A stretch of DNA of 64,000 nt from Aurantiacibacter zhengii (GCF_003584125.1 NZ_QXFL01000004.1:372001-436000); one strand, 5' to 3'; shown: positions 52,569 to 62,137, numbered from the stretch's first letter. Numbers and translations are program-made. The notes: generated by a model not told the origin, from the sequence alone.

Positions 52569-52862
52569 ATGCACGCTTTCTACCGCCTCGCCGCTGCTAT
52601 CGCGGTGCTTCTCGCGCCATCTGCCGCCTATGCGCAGGATCCCGCCGGGTCCGGTCCGATCAACAACGCGCTCGGCTGGATGCAGAACACCCTGCTGGGC
52701 AGCGTGGCGACGGCCGTTGCCGTGATGGCCGTGGCAGCCGTGGGCTTCATGATGCTGACGGGCCGGATGAACTGGCGTTTCGGCGCTACCGTGATCCTGG
52801 GCTGCTTCATCATCTTCGGTGCCGCCTCCATCGTGGCCGGCATTCAGGGCGCGGCAGGGTAA
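52569..52862 (+). CDS. virB2: VirB2/TrbC-family major pilin
   Basis: A 97-residue protein with a cleavable signal (AAAIAVLLAPSAAYAQ), followed by two hydrophobic helices ('NTLLGSVATAVAVMAVAAVGFMML' and 'FGATVILGCFIIFGAASIVAGI') joined by the short basic loop 'TGRMNWR'. This hairpin of two membrane helices with a positively charged turn is the VirB2 pilin design. It forms the T-pilus or the secretion-channel filament. It begins 3 bp after virB1. Confidence 0.93.
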   Translation: MHAFYRLAAAIAVLLAPSAAYAQDPAGSGPINNALGWMQNTLLGSVATAVAVMAVAAVGFMMLTGRMNWRFGATVILGCFIIFGAASIVAGIQGAAG

Positions 52863-52875
52863 GGGAGCGCGAACG

Positions 52876-53157
52876 ATGCAGCTTGTCCGCCACCCCGTTC
52901 ATCGCGCGCTTACGCGGCCGCAGATGTTTGCGGGCGTGACGTTCAACTACTTCATCATCAACGCGCTGGTGACGACAGAGGCTTTCCTGATTCTGAAAAG
53001 CCTGTGGATCCTGCCGATCCCCATCATCATGCACGTGATCGGCTATTTCGCCTGCCTTCGCGAACCGCGCATTTTCGACCTGTGGCTGACGAAAGTCAGC
53101 AAGTGTCCGCGGGTCCGCAATTACAGCCGCTGGGGCTGCAACAGTTACGCCGCCTAG
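52876..53157 (+). CDS. virB3: VirB3-family inner-membrane component
   Basis: A 93-residue protein starting at ATG 52876 behind AAGGGAGC. The opening 'VRHPVHRALTRPQMFAGVTFNYFIINALVTTEAF' is the VirB3 signature: H-x-x-H-R-A-L-T-R-P followed by a membrane segment. A second segment, 'LWILPIPIIMHVIGYFACLREPRIFDLWLTK', contains the conserved R-E-P-R. VirB3 sits in the inner membrane next to VirB4. The protein is complete and of normal length for the family. Confidence 0.93.
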   Translation: MQLVRHPVHRALTRPQMFAGVTFNYFIINALVTTEAFLILKSLWILPIPIIMHVIGYFACLREPRIFDLWLTKVSKCPRVRNYSRWGCNSYAA

Positions 53158-53207
53158 ATCGCGGCTCCCGAACCGCCGCCCGGTAGCGGGCGGCATGGAG
53201 TGAGACC

Positions 53208-55655
53208 ATGAAGACCAAGGGGCTCAAGTGGCCCAAATTCCGAATGGGCGCCGCAGCGTGGAGCGCGAAGGAAGCGCAGGCCGGCGAACGCCTGCCCTAT
53301 GCGCGGCTGGTCGATGAAAACGTCGTGCAGTTGCGCGACGGCTCGCTGATGGCTGCCATGCAGGTGCCCGGCCTGCTGTTCGAGACAGAAGATACCGATG
53401 CGCTGAACGCCCACGCGCAAACGCGCGAGGTGATGCTGCGCTCCAACCTCGATGCGCGCTTCGTGCTTTACCACCACGTCATCCGCCGCCGGGTAAGCGT
53501 GGAACTCGACGCCGCTTTCGAGGATCCGCTGTCTGCCCATATCGATGCTCGGTGGCGCGAAAAGCTGTCGAGCGGATCGCTGTTCGTGAACGACCAGTTC
53601 ATCTCGCTGGTGCGCCGCCCGGCACGGGGCAAGGCGGGCCTGGCAGAGAAGGCGGGCAAGATCTTCAAGCGCCGTAACGAGGAAGAGCCGGTCGATCCCA
53701 AGGACCTGCGATCCTTGCGCGGCGCATTGCAGGCGCTGTCCGCCAGCCTGGGCGACTACGGCGCGCAGCCGCTTGGCGACTACGTCGGCCCGTCTGGCAA
53801 TACCAACAACGAAGTGCTGGAATTGCTCTCCGCCCTCTACAACGGCGAGATGCGCCCGGTGCGCCGCCCCGACATCGATACAGACATCGGTCGCATGCTG
53901 CCCTACCGCCGTGCCAGTTTCGGCCTGGACGCAATGGAACTGCGGGGCAGTGGCGGGGCGGACTTCGCCTCGATCCTGAGCCTGAAGGACTATCCCGACG
54001 CCACCAGCCCGGGGCTGCTCGATGGTATCCTGCGCCTTCCCTGCGAAATGGTGGTGACCGAGAGCTTCGCGCCCGAAGAACGGCAGACCGCGCGCGAGAA
54101 GATCGACCTCGCCATCCGCCGCCTGAAAAGCGCGGACGAGGAAGCGCAGAGCGAGCGCGCCGAGATGATGGCCGCGCGTGACGAACTTGGCGCAGGCTCC
54201 GTGGCCTTTGGCGACCACCACCTCACCGTGCTGGTGCGCGAACGCAACCTGGAACGGCTGGACGATGCGACCGCATCCGTTGCCGCCAGCCTGGCCGATA
54301 CCGGCGCAATCGCTGTGCGCGAGGATACCAATCTGGAGCCCGCCTTCTGGGGCCAGTTCCCCGGTAACGAGCAGTACCTCGTGCGCCGTGCGATGATCTC
54401 CACTGCCAACATGGCGAGCTTCGGCAGCTTGCACGGTTTCGCCTTGGGCCAGGCCGATGGTAACCACTGGGGCGAAGCGGTGACGCTTCTGCAGACCACC
54501 AGCTCCACCCCGTTCTTCTTCAACTTCCACAATGGCGATCTGGGCAACTTCTCGGTCATCGGGCCTTCGGGTTCGGGCAAGACCGTGGTCATGAATTTCC
54601 TCGCCGCACAGGCGCAGAAGTTCAATCCGCGCACCATCCTGTTCGACAAGGATCGCGGCGCGGAGCTGTTCATTCGCGGTATCGGCGGCAGCTACGACCG
54701 CATTCGTTCAGGTGAGCCGACCGGCTTCAACCCGCTCGCCTTGCCCGATACGCCTGCCAATCGCGGCTTTCTGCGCGACTGGCTTTCGGTGCTGCTGAAG
54801 GCAGAAGGGCCTGAAGAAAGCGCCACCATCGCCTCCGCCGTCGATGCGGCCTATTCCAACGATCCCTCGCTGCGCCGCCTTCGCTATTTCAAGGAACTGG
54901 TCTCGGGCGCGCGCCGCCCGCAGCCGGGCGACCTCGCAGATCGCCTGTCCGCATGGATCGAGGATGGCGAGAACGGCTGGCTGTTCGACAATGCCGACGA
55001 CAAGCTCGATCTCTCCACCCGCGTCATGGGCTTCGACATGACCGCGCTGCTGGAAAATCCCAAGCTGCGCACGCCGGTCATGATGTACCTGTTCCACCGC
55101 ATCGACGAACGGCTGGACGGCCACCCCACGATGGTGTTGATCGACGAGGGCTGGAAAGCGCTGGACGACGAGGTGTTCGCTGCCCGCATCCGCGACTGGC
55201 TGAAGACGCTGCGTAAACGCAATGCTCTTGTCGGATTTGCGACACAGTCCGCCCGCGACGCGCTGGATAGCCGCATTTCCACCGCATTGGTGGAGCAGAC
55301 GGCCACCATGGTTTTCATGCCCAACGCCCGCGCCCGCGCAGAGGATTACTGCGAAGGTTTTGGCCTGACCGAGCACGAGCTTGCGCTGATCCGGTCGCTG
55401 CCCGCGCACAGCCGCTGTTTCCTTGTCCGCCAGCCCGACGCAAGCGTCGTGGTCCGCCTAGACCTGTCGGGCGCGCCCGAAGTGCTGACGATCCTTTCCG
55501 GCCGCGAAAGCAGCGTCCGCCGCCTCGACCTGCTGCGAGAAGCCGTGGGTGACGATCCCGCGCAGTGGTATCCTGCTCTCACCAACCGGCCCTGGCCTGG
55601 TTCGGGCCAGAAGCAGGATGATGACGACAGCTTCAGCTGGCAAGCCGCGGAATGA
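53208..55655 (+). CDS. virB4: VirB4-family secretion ATPase
   Basis: An 815-residue hexameric ATPase that powers pilus assembly and substrate transfer. The N-terminal CagE/TrbE domain covers about 30-400. The Walker A loop is 'GPSGSGKT' at about 452-459 and Walker B 'TMVLIDEGWKAL' at about 640-651, followed by 'VGFATQSARDAL', the third conserved motif. ATG 53208 lies 50 bp after virB3 with GGAGTGAG upstream. The stop overlaps virB6 by ATGA. The chain is complete; no fusion to VirB3 is present. Confidence 0.97.
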   Translation: MKTKGLKWPKFRMGAAAWSAKEAQAGERLPYARLVDENVVQLRDGSLMAAMQVPGLLFETEDTDALNAHAQTREVMLRSNLDARFVLYHHVIRRRVSVELDAAFEDPLSAHIDARWREKLSSGSLFVNDQFISLVRRPARGKAGLAEKAGKIFKRRNEEEPVDPKDLRSLRGALQALSASLGDYGAQPLGDYVGPSGNTNNEVLELLSALYNGEMRPVRRPDIDTDIGRMLPYRRASFGLDAMELRGSGGADFASILSLKDYPDATSPGLLDGILRLPCEMVVTESFAPEERQTAREKIDLAIRRLKSADEEAQSERAEMMAARDELGAGSVAFGDHHLTVLVRERNLERLDDATASVAASLADTGAIAVREDTNLEPAFWGQFPGNEQYLVRRAMISTANMASFGSLHGFALGQADGNHWGEAVTLLQTTSSTPFFFNFHNGDLGNFSVIGPSGSGKTVVMNFLAAQAQKFNPRTILFDKDRGAELFIRGIGGSYDRIRSGEPTGFNPLALPDTPANRGFLRDWLSVLLKAEGPEESATIASAVDAAYSNDPSLRRLRYFKELVSGARRPQPGDLADRLSAWIEDGENGWLFDNADDKLDLSTRVMGFDMTALLENPKLRTPVMMYLFHRIDERLDGHPTMVLIDEGWKALDDEVFAARIRDWLKTLRKRNALVGFATQSARDALDSRISTALVEQTATMVFMPNARARAEDYCEGFGLTEHELALIRSLPAHSRCFLVRQPDASVVVRLDLSGAPEVLTILSGRESSVRRLDLLREAVGDDPAQWYPALTNRPWPGSGQKQDDDDSFSWQAAE

Positions 55656-56860
55656 GCGTTACCAGCACACCGACCGGCGCAGGCGTCGAATGCATGCGCG
55701 CCATGGAGGGCGTGGGCGCGGGTATCGGCGCCAGCTTGCGCGGCGTGGATTGCGCCGCCAGCGAGATGGCGCAGGCCGCCTTCAACCGCCTGTTCAGCGC
55801 GGAAGGCAGCTTCGGCCCGACCCTCACCATCCTGCTGACGCTGTGGATCGCTTTCCTCGGCTTCGGCCTGATTACCGGGCGTACGCGGCTGGGTCTATCG
55901 TCCCTTACGCCCCGCATGGTCACGCTGGTGCTGGTGATTACCTTTGCCACCAGCTGGGTCGCGTTCCAGAGCGTGTTCTGGAACCTGGCCGTCGGCGCGC
56001 CCGACCAGATCGCTACTGTGCTGATGGGTACGGACGGTTCGGCCACCACCATTTTCGCGGACAAGCTGGACGTGGTCATGCTCTCCCTGATGGAAGCATC
56101 GGGCGGCGATGCCATGGCCAACGACACCTCGATCTTCTCCCCGCCGGGCCTGCTCTGGTCGGGCGGCACCATGTTGCTGCTGGGCACCGTGGGCGTTCTG
56201 GCCACCTGCAAGATCGCGCTCGCCATCCTGATGGGTCTCGGCCCCATTTTCATCGTCATGGCCCTGTTCGATGGCACGCGGGGCCTGTTCGTGGGCTGGC
56301 TGAAAGGCATCACCCTGATGGCCCTCGCCCCGCTGTTCGCGGTGCTGGGCGGTTCGCTGATGCTGGAACTGGCAATCCCTGTCCTGGCCAGCCTGATGGC
56401 GACCCCCGGCGAGATCGACGTGCGCCCCGCCATGGCCTTCTTCATGATCGGCGCGGTGCACCTGGCGCTGATGTTCATGGTGCTGAAGGTCACCACCACG
56501 ATGGTAAGCGGGTGGAGCGCCTTCGGCCTTTCGCGCAGCGCCGGCGTGGACGAGCAGGGCGGTTACAACACCGCCCGTGCCGCATCCGCACCGCCGGTCG
56601 CCCCCGCCGTTACCACTACCACCGCGCGCGACCGTGCCGCGCAGTCCGCACCGCCCGCCACACGCGATATCCGCGTGACGGCCGGCACTCCCGCTGCCGC
56701 GAACGACACCGGGGGCTCCACCACCTTGCGCGAGACGAAGATCGTGCAGGCAGGCGGCGGCGCCGACCAGGGGCGCAGCGGCAGTTCCTCCCCATCTCGT
56801 GCTCGCGGCATCGGCAGCCGTTTCAAGAGCGCGCCCATCCGTTCCTCGGAGAAAATGTAA
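55652..56860 (+). CDS. virB6: VirB6/TrbL-family polytopic channel protein
   Basis: A 402-residue protein with about six transmembrane segments, at about residues 52-70, 85-105, 165-190, 195-225, 235-255 and 265-285, and the VirB6 core 'LAILMGLGPIFIVMALFDGTRGLFVGWLKGITLMALAPLFAVLGGSLM'. The C-terminal ~110 residues are low-complexity, rich in Ala, Thr, Pro and Arg, and probably cytoplasmic. It overlaps virB4 by ATGA and shares one base with virB9 (TAATG). That leaves no room for the virB8 gene that usually lies between virB6 and virB9. Confidence 0.92.
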   Translation: MSVTSTPTGAGVECMRAMEGVGAGIGASLRGVDCAASEMAQAAFNRLFSAEGSFGPTLTILLTLWIAFLGFGLITGRTRLGLSSLTPRMVTLVLVITFATSWVAFQSVFWNLAVGAPDQIATVLMGTDGSATTIFADKLDVVMLSLMEASGGDAMANDTSIFSPPGLLWSGGTMLLLGTVGVLATCKIALAILMGLGPIFIVMALFDGTRGLFVGWLKGITLMALAPLFAVLGGSLMLELAIPVLASLMATPGEIDVRPAMAFFMIGAVHLALMFMVLKVTTTMVSGWSAFGLSRSAGVDEQGGYNTARAASAPPVAPAVTTTTARDRAAQSAPPATRDIRVTAGTPAAANDTGGSTTLRETKIVQAGGGADQGRSGSSSPSRARGIGSRFKSAPIRSSEKM

Positions 56861-57651
56861 TGTTTCGTGAAAGCATCGCCGCGATGCTGCTGGCATCCGC
56901 CCTTTTGGCCGCTCCCGCCGCTGCGCAGGACCCGCGCCTCGTCGAGCGTCTCTACGACCCGACGCAGGTCGTGCGGATCGAGGGGAAGGTGAACGTCCAG
57001 TCGACCATACAGTTCGGCGAAGGCGAAGTGATCGAGAACGTCGCGATCGGCGACAGCCAATCCTGGCAGGTTACGCCAAACCGGCGCGCCAACCTCTTGT
57101 TCGTGAAGCCGCTGGCTCCGCGCGCAAGCACCAACATGACCGTGGTGACCAACCGCCACACATACCTGTTCGATCTGGTTTCCAACCCTGGCATCCGCAC
57201 GCCTCTGTATGTGCTGACATTCAGCTATCCTATTGAGGTGGAGCCGGTGGAGGAGGAGACGCAGGTCGCCTCAGCCAATCCGGGCGTGCAGCCCAACGCG
57301 ATGGAAATGGCTGCGGCGAACGATGACTATGCCGTGCTCGACCCCACGCGGCTGAATTTCGAATGGGCCACCAGCGGCGACCGCGCCCTGCTGCCGGAGC
57401 GCATTTATGACGATGGGACCGCCACGTTCCTCGCCTGGCCAAACGGCACGCCGATGCCTGCCATATTGGTGAAAGATCACGAGGGTACGGAAGGTCCGGT
57501 AAATTTCGCCGTGCGCGGCGATACCATCGTGTTGGACGTGGTGCCGAGCGAGATCATCCTGCGGTCTGGCGACAACGCCGCCATGCTCGTGAATGAAGGA
57601 CCGGTCGGTGCGGCGAATGCCGACGGCACGGCCCAGGAACAGGGTGCCTGA
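56860..57651 (+). CDS. virB9: VirB9-family outer-membrane core component
   Basis: A 263-residue protein starting at ATG 56860, one base inside the virB6 stop. A signal peptide (SIAAMLLASALLAAPAAAQ) precedes the periplasmic VirB9 domain: 'DPTQVVRIEGKVNVQSTIQFGEGEVIENVAIGDSQSWQVTPNRRANLLFVKPLAPRASTNMTVVTNRHTYLFDLV' is the family hallmark. The C-terminal TrbG/CagX domain ends with 'DGTATFLAWPNGTPMPAILVKD' and following beta strands. VirB9 usually pairs with the lipoprotein VirB7, but no small lipoprotein gene exists in the flanking gaps. Confidence 0.95.
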   Translation: MFRESIAAMLLASALLAAPAAAQDPRLVERLYDPTQVVRIEGKVNVQSTIQFGEGEVIENVAIGDSQSWQVTPNRRANLLFVKPLAPRASTNMTVVTNRHTYLFDLVSNPGIRTPLYVLTFSYPIEVEPVEEETQVASANPGVQPNAMEMAAANDDYAVLDPTRLNFEWATSGDRALLPERIYDDGTATFLAWPNGTPMPAILVKDHEGTEGPVNFAVRGDTIVLDVVPSEIILRSGDNAAMLVNEGPVGAANADGTAQEQGA

Positions 57652-57674
57652 GCGGCACCACGGAGAATAGCGAT

Positions 57675-58826
57675 ATGAAACTTGCCATGCGCCTTCCCGA
57701 ACGCAGCGCCGGTCATGCCAACGATGCCGACCCGCGCGACGATGAGACCACGGAGGTCATCGACCTTGCCAGCCGCACCTCCTACCCCGCGGTGGCCAAC
57801 CGCAAGGGCAACAAGGACGCGCTGGGCCTGCTGGCGGGCGTCGGCTTTGTCGCGCTGCTGGGTGCTGCAACGCTGTGGGGCCTGAATGCCGGGCGCGGAG
57901 ATGACGCCGCTGCCTCTGCCGAAGCAGCGCAGCCCGCGCCGCCGCCGCCCGCTCCCGTGGACATGGCAGCAACGCCGACGGACGGCCTGCCCAGCGCCAA
58001 CGCCGGGGTCCTGCCGCAGGCCGATCCCGCTCCCTCCGCCGTGCTGGCCCGCGTACCGGAAGGCAACGCAGCCATGGGACCGGCAACCAACCCCTATTCC
58101 TCGCCCACGCTCGTCTTCGACGGCGGCACCGCGCCCGCATCCGCTGCCGCCAACGCCGCTGCTGCGGAGGCCGCTGCGGCCGGCGCGCCCAACAATGCTG
58201 TTGTCCCGGGTGGCGGTGCAGCGGGTGAATTCGCCGCACGCATCGGCGGCGTGGGTGGCGGCCCGGCCGTGGCCGTGCAGGATGTCAATCCGGCCACCAC
58301 GGTGACCCAAGGCACGATGATCCCGGCAATCCTCGAAACTGCCATCAACACCGACGTGCCGGGGTTCGTACGCGCCGTGGTTAGCCAGGACGTGCGCAGC
58401 TACGATGGCAGCCGCGTGCTGATCCCGCGCTCCAGCCGTCTCGTCGGCCAGTACCAGTCCGGCCTGCAGGCGGGCCAGCGGCGCGCCTATGTGATCTGGC
58501 AACGCGTTATCCGCCCCGATGGTGTTACCGTGTCGCTGCAAAGCCCGGCCACCAGCTTCGATGGCACGGCGGGCCTGCAGGGCGATGTGAACACCCATTT
58601 CTTCAGCAGGTTCGGCAGCGCCATGCTGCTGTCGGTCATCGGCGGCCTCACCACCGTCGCCAGCGGTGGCGCGTCGGTTATCCTCGGCGGCGGGGAATCT
58701 GCCGCGAGCACGGCCTTGCAGCAGGACGGACAGCGTCCGCCCACCATTCGTGTTCGCATGGGTGAACCGATCCGCGTCTACACCGCGCGCGATCTGGACT
58801 TCACCCGCGCGCCGCAGGTCAACTGA
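57675..58826 (+). CDS. virB10: VirB10/TrbI-family core scaffold protein
   Basis: A 383-residue protein with a short cytoplasmic N-terminus, one membrane helix at about 49-70 ('ALGLLAGVGFVALLGAATLWGL'), a long Ala/Pro-rich periplasmic linker (about 75-185) and the C-terminal beta-barrel domain from about 200. Conserved parts are 'GTMIPAILETAINTDVPGFVRAVVSQDVRSYDGSRVLIPRSSRLVGQYQSGLQ' and 'GEPIRVYTARDLDF' near the end. VirB10 spans both membranes and transmits energy from the ATPases. It lies 23 bp after virB9 and 7 bp before virB11. Confidence 0.96.
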   Translation: MKLAMRLPERSAGHANDADPRDDETTEVIDLASRTSYPAVANRKGNKDALGLLAGVGFVALLGAATLWGLNAGRGDDAAASAEAAQPAPPPPAPVDMAATPTDGLPSANAGVLPQADPAPSAVLARVPEGNAAMGPATNPYSSPTLVFDGGTAPASAAANAAAAEAAAAGAPNNAVVPGGGAAGEFAARIGGVGGGPAVAVQDVNPATTVTQGTMIPAILETAINTDVPGFVRAVVSQDVRSYDGSRVLIPRSSRLVGQYQSGLQAGQRRAYVIWQRVIRPDGVTVSLQSPATSFDGTAGLQGDVNTHFFSRFGSAMLLSVIGGLTTVASGGASVILGGGESAASTALQQDGQRPPTIRVRMGEPIRVYTARDLDFTRAPQVN

Positions 58827-58833
58827 GGCCACC

Positions 58834-59892
58834 GTGTCGGCGGAAATCCATCATCTGGGTGATAAGCCGGAGCGCGGAGGGGATGCGCCCACGCCCATGG
58901 CCGGACCGCCCGAAGACGCGCCGCAGGTGCCCAGTGGTTCGGTCTATCTCGATGCCTACCTGGCGCCTTTCCGCGACTGGCTGGAGCGTGACACGGTAAC
59001 CGAAATTCTCGTGAATAAGCCAGGAGAGATGTGGGTGGAGGATGCCGCCACCCCGGGCATGCAGCGTGTCGAGAACGAGGCGATCGACGACAAGCTGATC
59101 CAGCGCCTAGCCGAACAGGTCGCGCGCATCAGCCACCAGGGTATCAACCGCGAACATCCGCTGCTGGGTGCGACCCTCCCGGACGGCGCGCGCATCCAGT
59201 TCTGCGGCCCGCCCGCCACGCGCAAGCACTGGGCGATGGCCGTACGCCGCCACCGCCGCCTTGATCTGCCGCTGGACGCCTACGATTCCGGGCCGCTGTC
59301 GCAGCCGAGCGAAGCGGACATGCCCGATCCGCAAGACCATCCGATCGCTTTCCTGCGTGCCGCGATCAGGGCCAAGAAGACGATCCTGATTTCGGGTGGT
59401 ACCAGCACCGGCAAGACAACCTTCCTCAACGCGATGCTGGGCGAAATCCCGCGCGACGAACGCGTCGTGCTGGTGGAGGATACGCCCGAACTCAAGTTCC
59501 CCGGCGCAAACGCCGTGGGCCTCGTCGCCGTGAAGGGCGAACTGGGAGAGGCCAAGGTTACCGCCAACGAACTTCTGCAATCGGCGCTGCGCCTGCGGCC
59601 CGACCGCATCGTGCTGGGCGAACTGCGCGGCGCGGAAAGCGTATCCTTCCTGCGCGCGATCAACACCGGTCACCCCGGCAGTTTTTCCACCATCCATGCC
59701 AATTCCCTGCGCGGCGCGCTGGAACAGCTTTCGCTGATGGTGATGCAGACCGGCATCGGCCTGACCCGCAGCGACACCATTGCCTATGCCGCCAGCGTGA
59801 TCGACGTGATCGTTCAGCTGAAGCGGTCGGACGGCAAGCGCGGCATCGCCGCCATTGCCCGCGCCAGCGATCTGGTGGAAACGTGGGCGTGA
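58834..59892 (+). CDS. virB11: VirB11-family secretion ATPase
   Basis: A 352-residue traffic ATPase with a GTG start at 58834, the first initiation codon after the virB10 stop. The N-terminal domain begins 'YLAPFRDWLERDTVTEILVNKPGEMWVE', the family signature. Walker A is 'SGGTSTGKT' at about 187-195, followed by the Asp box 'VVLVEDTPEL', 'LRLRPDRIVLGELRGAES' (Walker B region) and the His box 'NTGHPGSFSTIHANS'. It forms a hexamer at the base of the channel. It is the last gene of the operon; the next gene, ppk, starts 49 bp later. No VirD4-type coupling ATPase gene follows. Confidence 0.96.
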   Translation: MSAEIHHLGDKPERGGDAPTPMAGPPEDAPQVPSGSVYLDAYLAPFRDWLERDTVTEILVNKPGEMWVEDAATPGMQRVENEAIDDKLIQRLAEQVARISHQGINREHPLLGATLPDGARIQFCGPPATRKHWAMAVRRHRRLDLPLDAYDSGPLSQPSEADMPDPQDHPIAFLRAAIRAKKTILISGGTSTGKTTFLNAMLGEIPRDERVVLVEDTPELKFPGANAVGLVAVKGELGEAKVTANELLQSALRLRPDRIVLGELRGAESVSFLRAINTGHPGSFSTIHANSLRGALEQLSLMVMQTGIGLTRSDTIAYAASVIDVIVQLKRSDGKRGIAAIARASDLVETWA

Positions 59893-59941
59893 AGGGCATT
59901 TGCTGATCTAGCCTGCCCATTTCCGACATGACCGAGGATCG

Positions 59942-62137
59942 ATGAGCACCGCCCCCGATATGCCCCATCCCGAAGGCACCGCCGTCAAGGACTTCGAAGA
60001 GCTTCCGGCCGAGGAACGCTATTTCAACCGCGAGATGTCGTGGCTGTCGTTCAACCAACGCGTGCTGGCCGAAGCACGCCGCAGTTCCTATCCGCTGCTG
60101 GAGCGGGTGCGTTTCCTCTCGATATCGGGCAGCAATCTCGACGAATTCATGATGATCCGCGTCGCCGGTCTTGCCGGGCAGGTGCGTAGCGGCGTTGCCG
60201 AAATGTCGCTGGATGCACGCACGCCCAAGCAACAGCTTTCGACAATCACGGAAAGGTTTCGGCAGCTGGAAGAGGGGCAGCAGGCCGCCCTCAGCGAACT
60301 GCTGCCGCTGCTGGCCGAGCAGGGTATCCACATCAAGGGCGAGGATCGCCTGGACTCCCGGTCGGACGAATGGCTGCGGCAGTATTTTCTCGATCACATC
60401 ATGCCGGTGATCACGCCGCAGGCGATCGATCCGGGGCATCCCTTCCCCTTCGTCGCCAATCTGGGCATCGGCGCACTGTTCAACCTGACCCGGCGCGAGG
60501 ACAGCAGCCAGCTGGTGGAAATGGTGCTGATCCCCAGCGCCCTGCCGCGCTTCGTTCGGATTCCTTCCGAGGTATCGGGTGACGAGGCGATCTACGTTGC
60601 CATCGAACGGCTGGTGGTGCGCTTTGCCGACTTGCTGTTTCCCGGGTTCGAGGTGACCGGTGACGGGGTGTTCCGCGTGCTGCGGGACAGCGATATCGAG
60701 GTTGAAGAGGAAGCCGAAGACCTCGTGCGCTATTTCCGCAGCGCCATCCAGCGCCGCCGCCGCGGTCAGGTCATCATGCTGGAAATCGACGAGGGCTTCG
60801 ATCCCGAAGCGGAAGAGCTGCTACGCGACAAGCTGGGGCTGGAGCAGGCCTTCGTCACCAAGACCGGCGGCATGCTGGGCATCGTCAGGCTGGCCGAGGT
60901 GGTGGAGGAAGACCGGCCCGACCTGAAGTTTCCGCCCTTCTCCCCCCGCTATCCCGAACGTGTGATGGAGCATGACGGCGATGTCTTCGCCGCTATCTCC
61001 GAAAAGGACATGGTGATCCACCATCCCTACGAGAGCTTCGAGGTGGTGGTGGATTTCCTGCGGCAGGCGGCGAACGATCCCAATGTCGTCTCGATCAAGC
61101 AGTCGCTGTACCGCGCCGGCCAGCAATCCTCGGTTATCAACGCACTGTGCGAAGCTGCCGAGAACGGCAAGTCGGTTACTGCCGTGGTGGAGCTAAAGGC
61201 TCGCTTCGACGAGGAGCAGAACCTGAAGTGGGCAGGCGAACTGGAGCGCGCCGGCGTGCAGGTGATCTACGGTTTCATCGACTGGAAGACCCACGCCAAG
61301 ATCAGCATGGTCGTACGGCAGGAGGAAGGCGGCTATCGCACCTACTGCCATTTCGGCACCGGCAATTATCATCCGGTCACCACCAAGATCTATACCGACC
61401 TCAGCTATTTCACCGCCGACCCCGCGCTGGGCCGCGATGCCGCCAAGCTGTTCAATTTCATTACCGGCTATGTCGAGCCCGACCAGCTTGAGCGCATTGC
61501 CATCTCGCCCCTGAATCTGCGCGATACCTTACTGGCCAATATCGACGCCGAAATCGCCTTCGCGCGTCAGGGCAAACCGGCCACGATCTGGTGGAAACTG
61601 AACCAGATCACCGAGAAGACCGTCATCGACAAGCTGTACGAGGCCAGCCAGGCCGGGGTGCAGGTCGTGATCGTGTGCCGTGGCATCTGCGGCCTTCGCC
61701 CCGGCGTGCCGGGTCTTTCCGACAACATCACAGTCAAGTCGATCATCGGCCGTTTCCTGGAGCACGGGCGGATCTATGCCTTCGGCAACGGCGATGCGCT
61801 GCCGAGCGACAAGGCCAAGGTCTATATCGCCAGCGCCGACGTGATGGACCGTAACCTCTACCGCCGGGTGGAAGCCATGGTGCCGATCATCAACGACACC
61901 GTTCATGACCAGGTGCTGGAACAGGTGCTGCTCGCCAACCTGCTGGATACCGAGCAAAGCTGGCTGCTGGACGGCGAAACCGGGGAGTACGAACGCGTCG
62001 AAAGCGAGCCGGGGCTTGAGGAAGACGGTTTCAACTGCCACGATTACTTCATGACCAATCCCTCCCTTTCCGGCCGCGGGGACGCGCTGAAGGAAGATCG
62101 CGTGCCGAAACTGTCGCTGCGCAAAGGAGCCGTATGA
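59942..62137 (+). CDS. ppk: Polyphosphate kinase 1
   Basis: A 731-residue PPK1 that makes polyphosphate from ATP reversibly. The N-terminal domain starts 'RYFNREMSWLSFNQRVLAEA', which is diagnostic. Two phospholipase-D-like halves carry the catalytic histidines: H451 in 'DWKTHAKISMVVRQEEG' (the autophosphorylated residue) and H608 in 'GRFLEHGRIYAFGNGD'. Other conserved blocks are 'YESFEVVVDFLRQAANDPNVVSIKQSLYR' and 'YIASADVMDRNLYRRVEAMVPI'. Length is normal. The stop overlaps the ppx start by ATGA, so synthesis and breakdown enzymes are co-translated. Confidence 0.97.
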   Translation: MSTAPDMPHPEGTAVKDFEELPAEERYFNREMSWLSFNQRVLAEARRSSYPLLERVRFLSISGSNLDEFMMIRVAGLAGQVRSGVAEMSLDARTPKQQLSTITERFRQLEEGQQAALSELLPLLAEQGIHIKGEDRLDSRSDEWLRQYFLDHIMPVITPQAIDPGHPFPFVANLGIGALFNLTRREDSSQLVEMVLIPSALPRFVRIPSEVSGDEAIYVAIERLVVRFADLLFPGFEVTGDGVFRVLRDSDIEVEEEAEDLVRYFRSAIQRRRRGQVIMLEIDEGFDPEAEELLRDKLGLEQAFVTKTGGMLGIVRLAEVVEEDRPDLKFPPFSPRYPERVMEHDGDVFAAISEKDMVIHHPYESFEVVVDFLRQAANDPNVVSIKQSLYRAGQQSSVINALCEAAENGKSVTAVVELKARFDEEQNLKWAGELERAGVQVIYGFIDWKTHAKISMVVRQEEGGYRTYCHFGTGNYHPVTTKIYTDLSYFTADPALGRDAAKLFNFITGYVEPDQLERIAISPLNLRDTLLANIDAEIAFARQGKPATIWWKLNQITEKTVIDKLYEASQAGVQVVIVCRGICGLRPGVPGLSDNITVKSIIGRFLEHGRIYAFGNGDALPSDKAKVYIASADVMDRNLYRRVEAMVPIINDTVHDQVLEQVLLANLLDTEQSWLLDGETGEYERVESEPGLEEDGFNCHDYFMTNPSLSGRGDALKEDRVPKLSLRKGAV

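Noticed and set aside
51916-59892. Integrative conjugative element or plasmid fragment
   Set aside because: No relaxase, coupling protein, integrase, replication gene, direct-repeat attachment site or shift in base use was seen around the secretion operon; it is flanked by ordinary chromosomal genes such as ppk and ppx.
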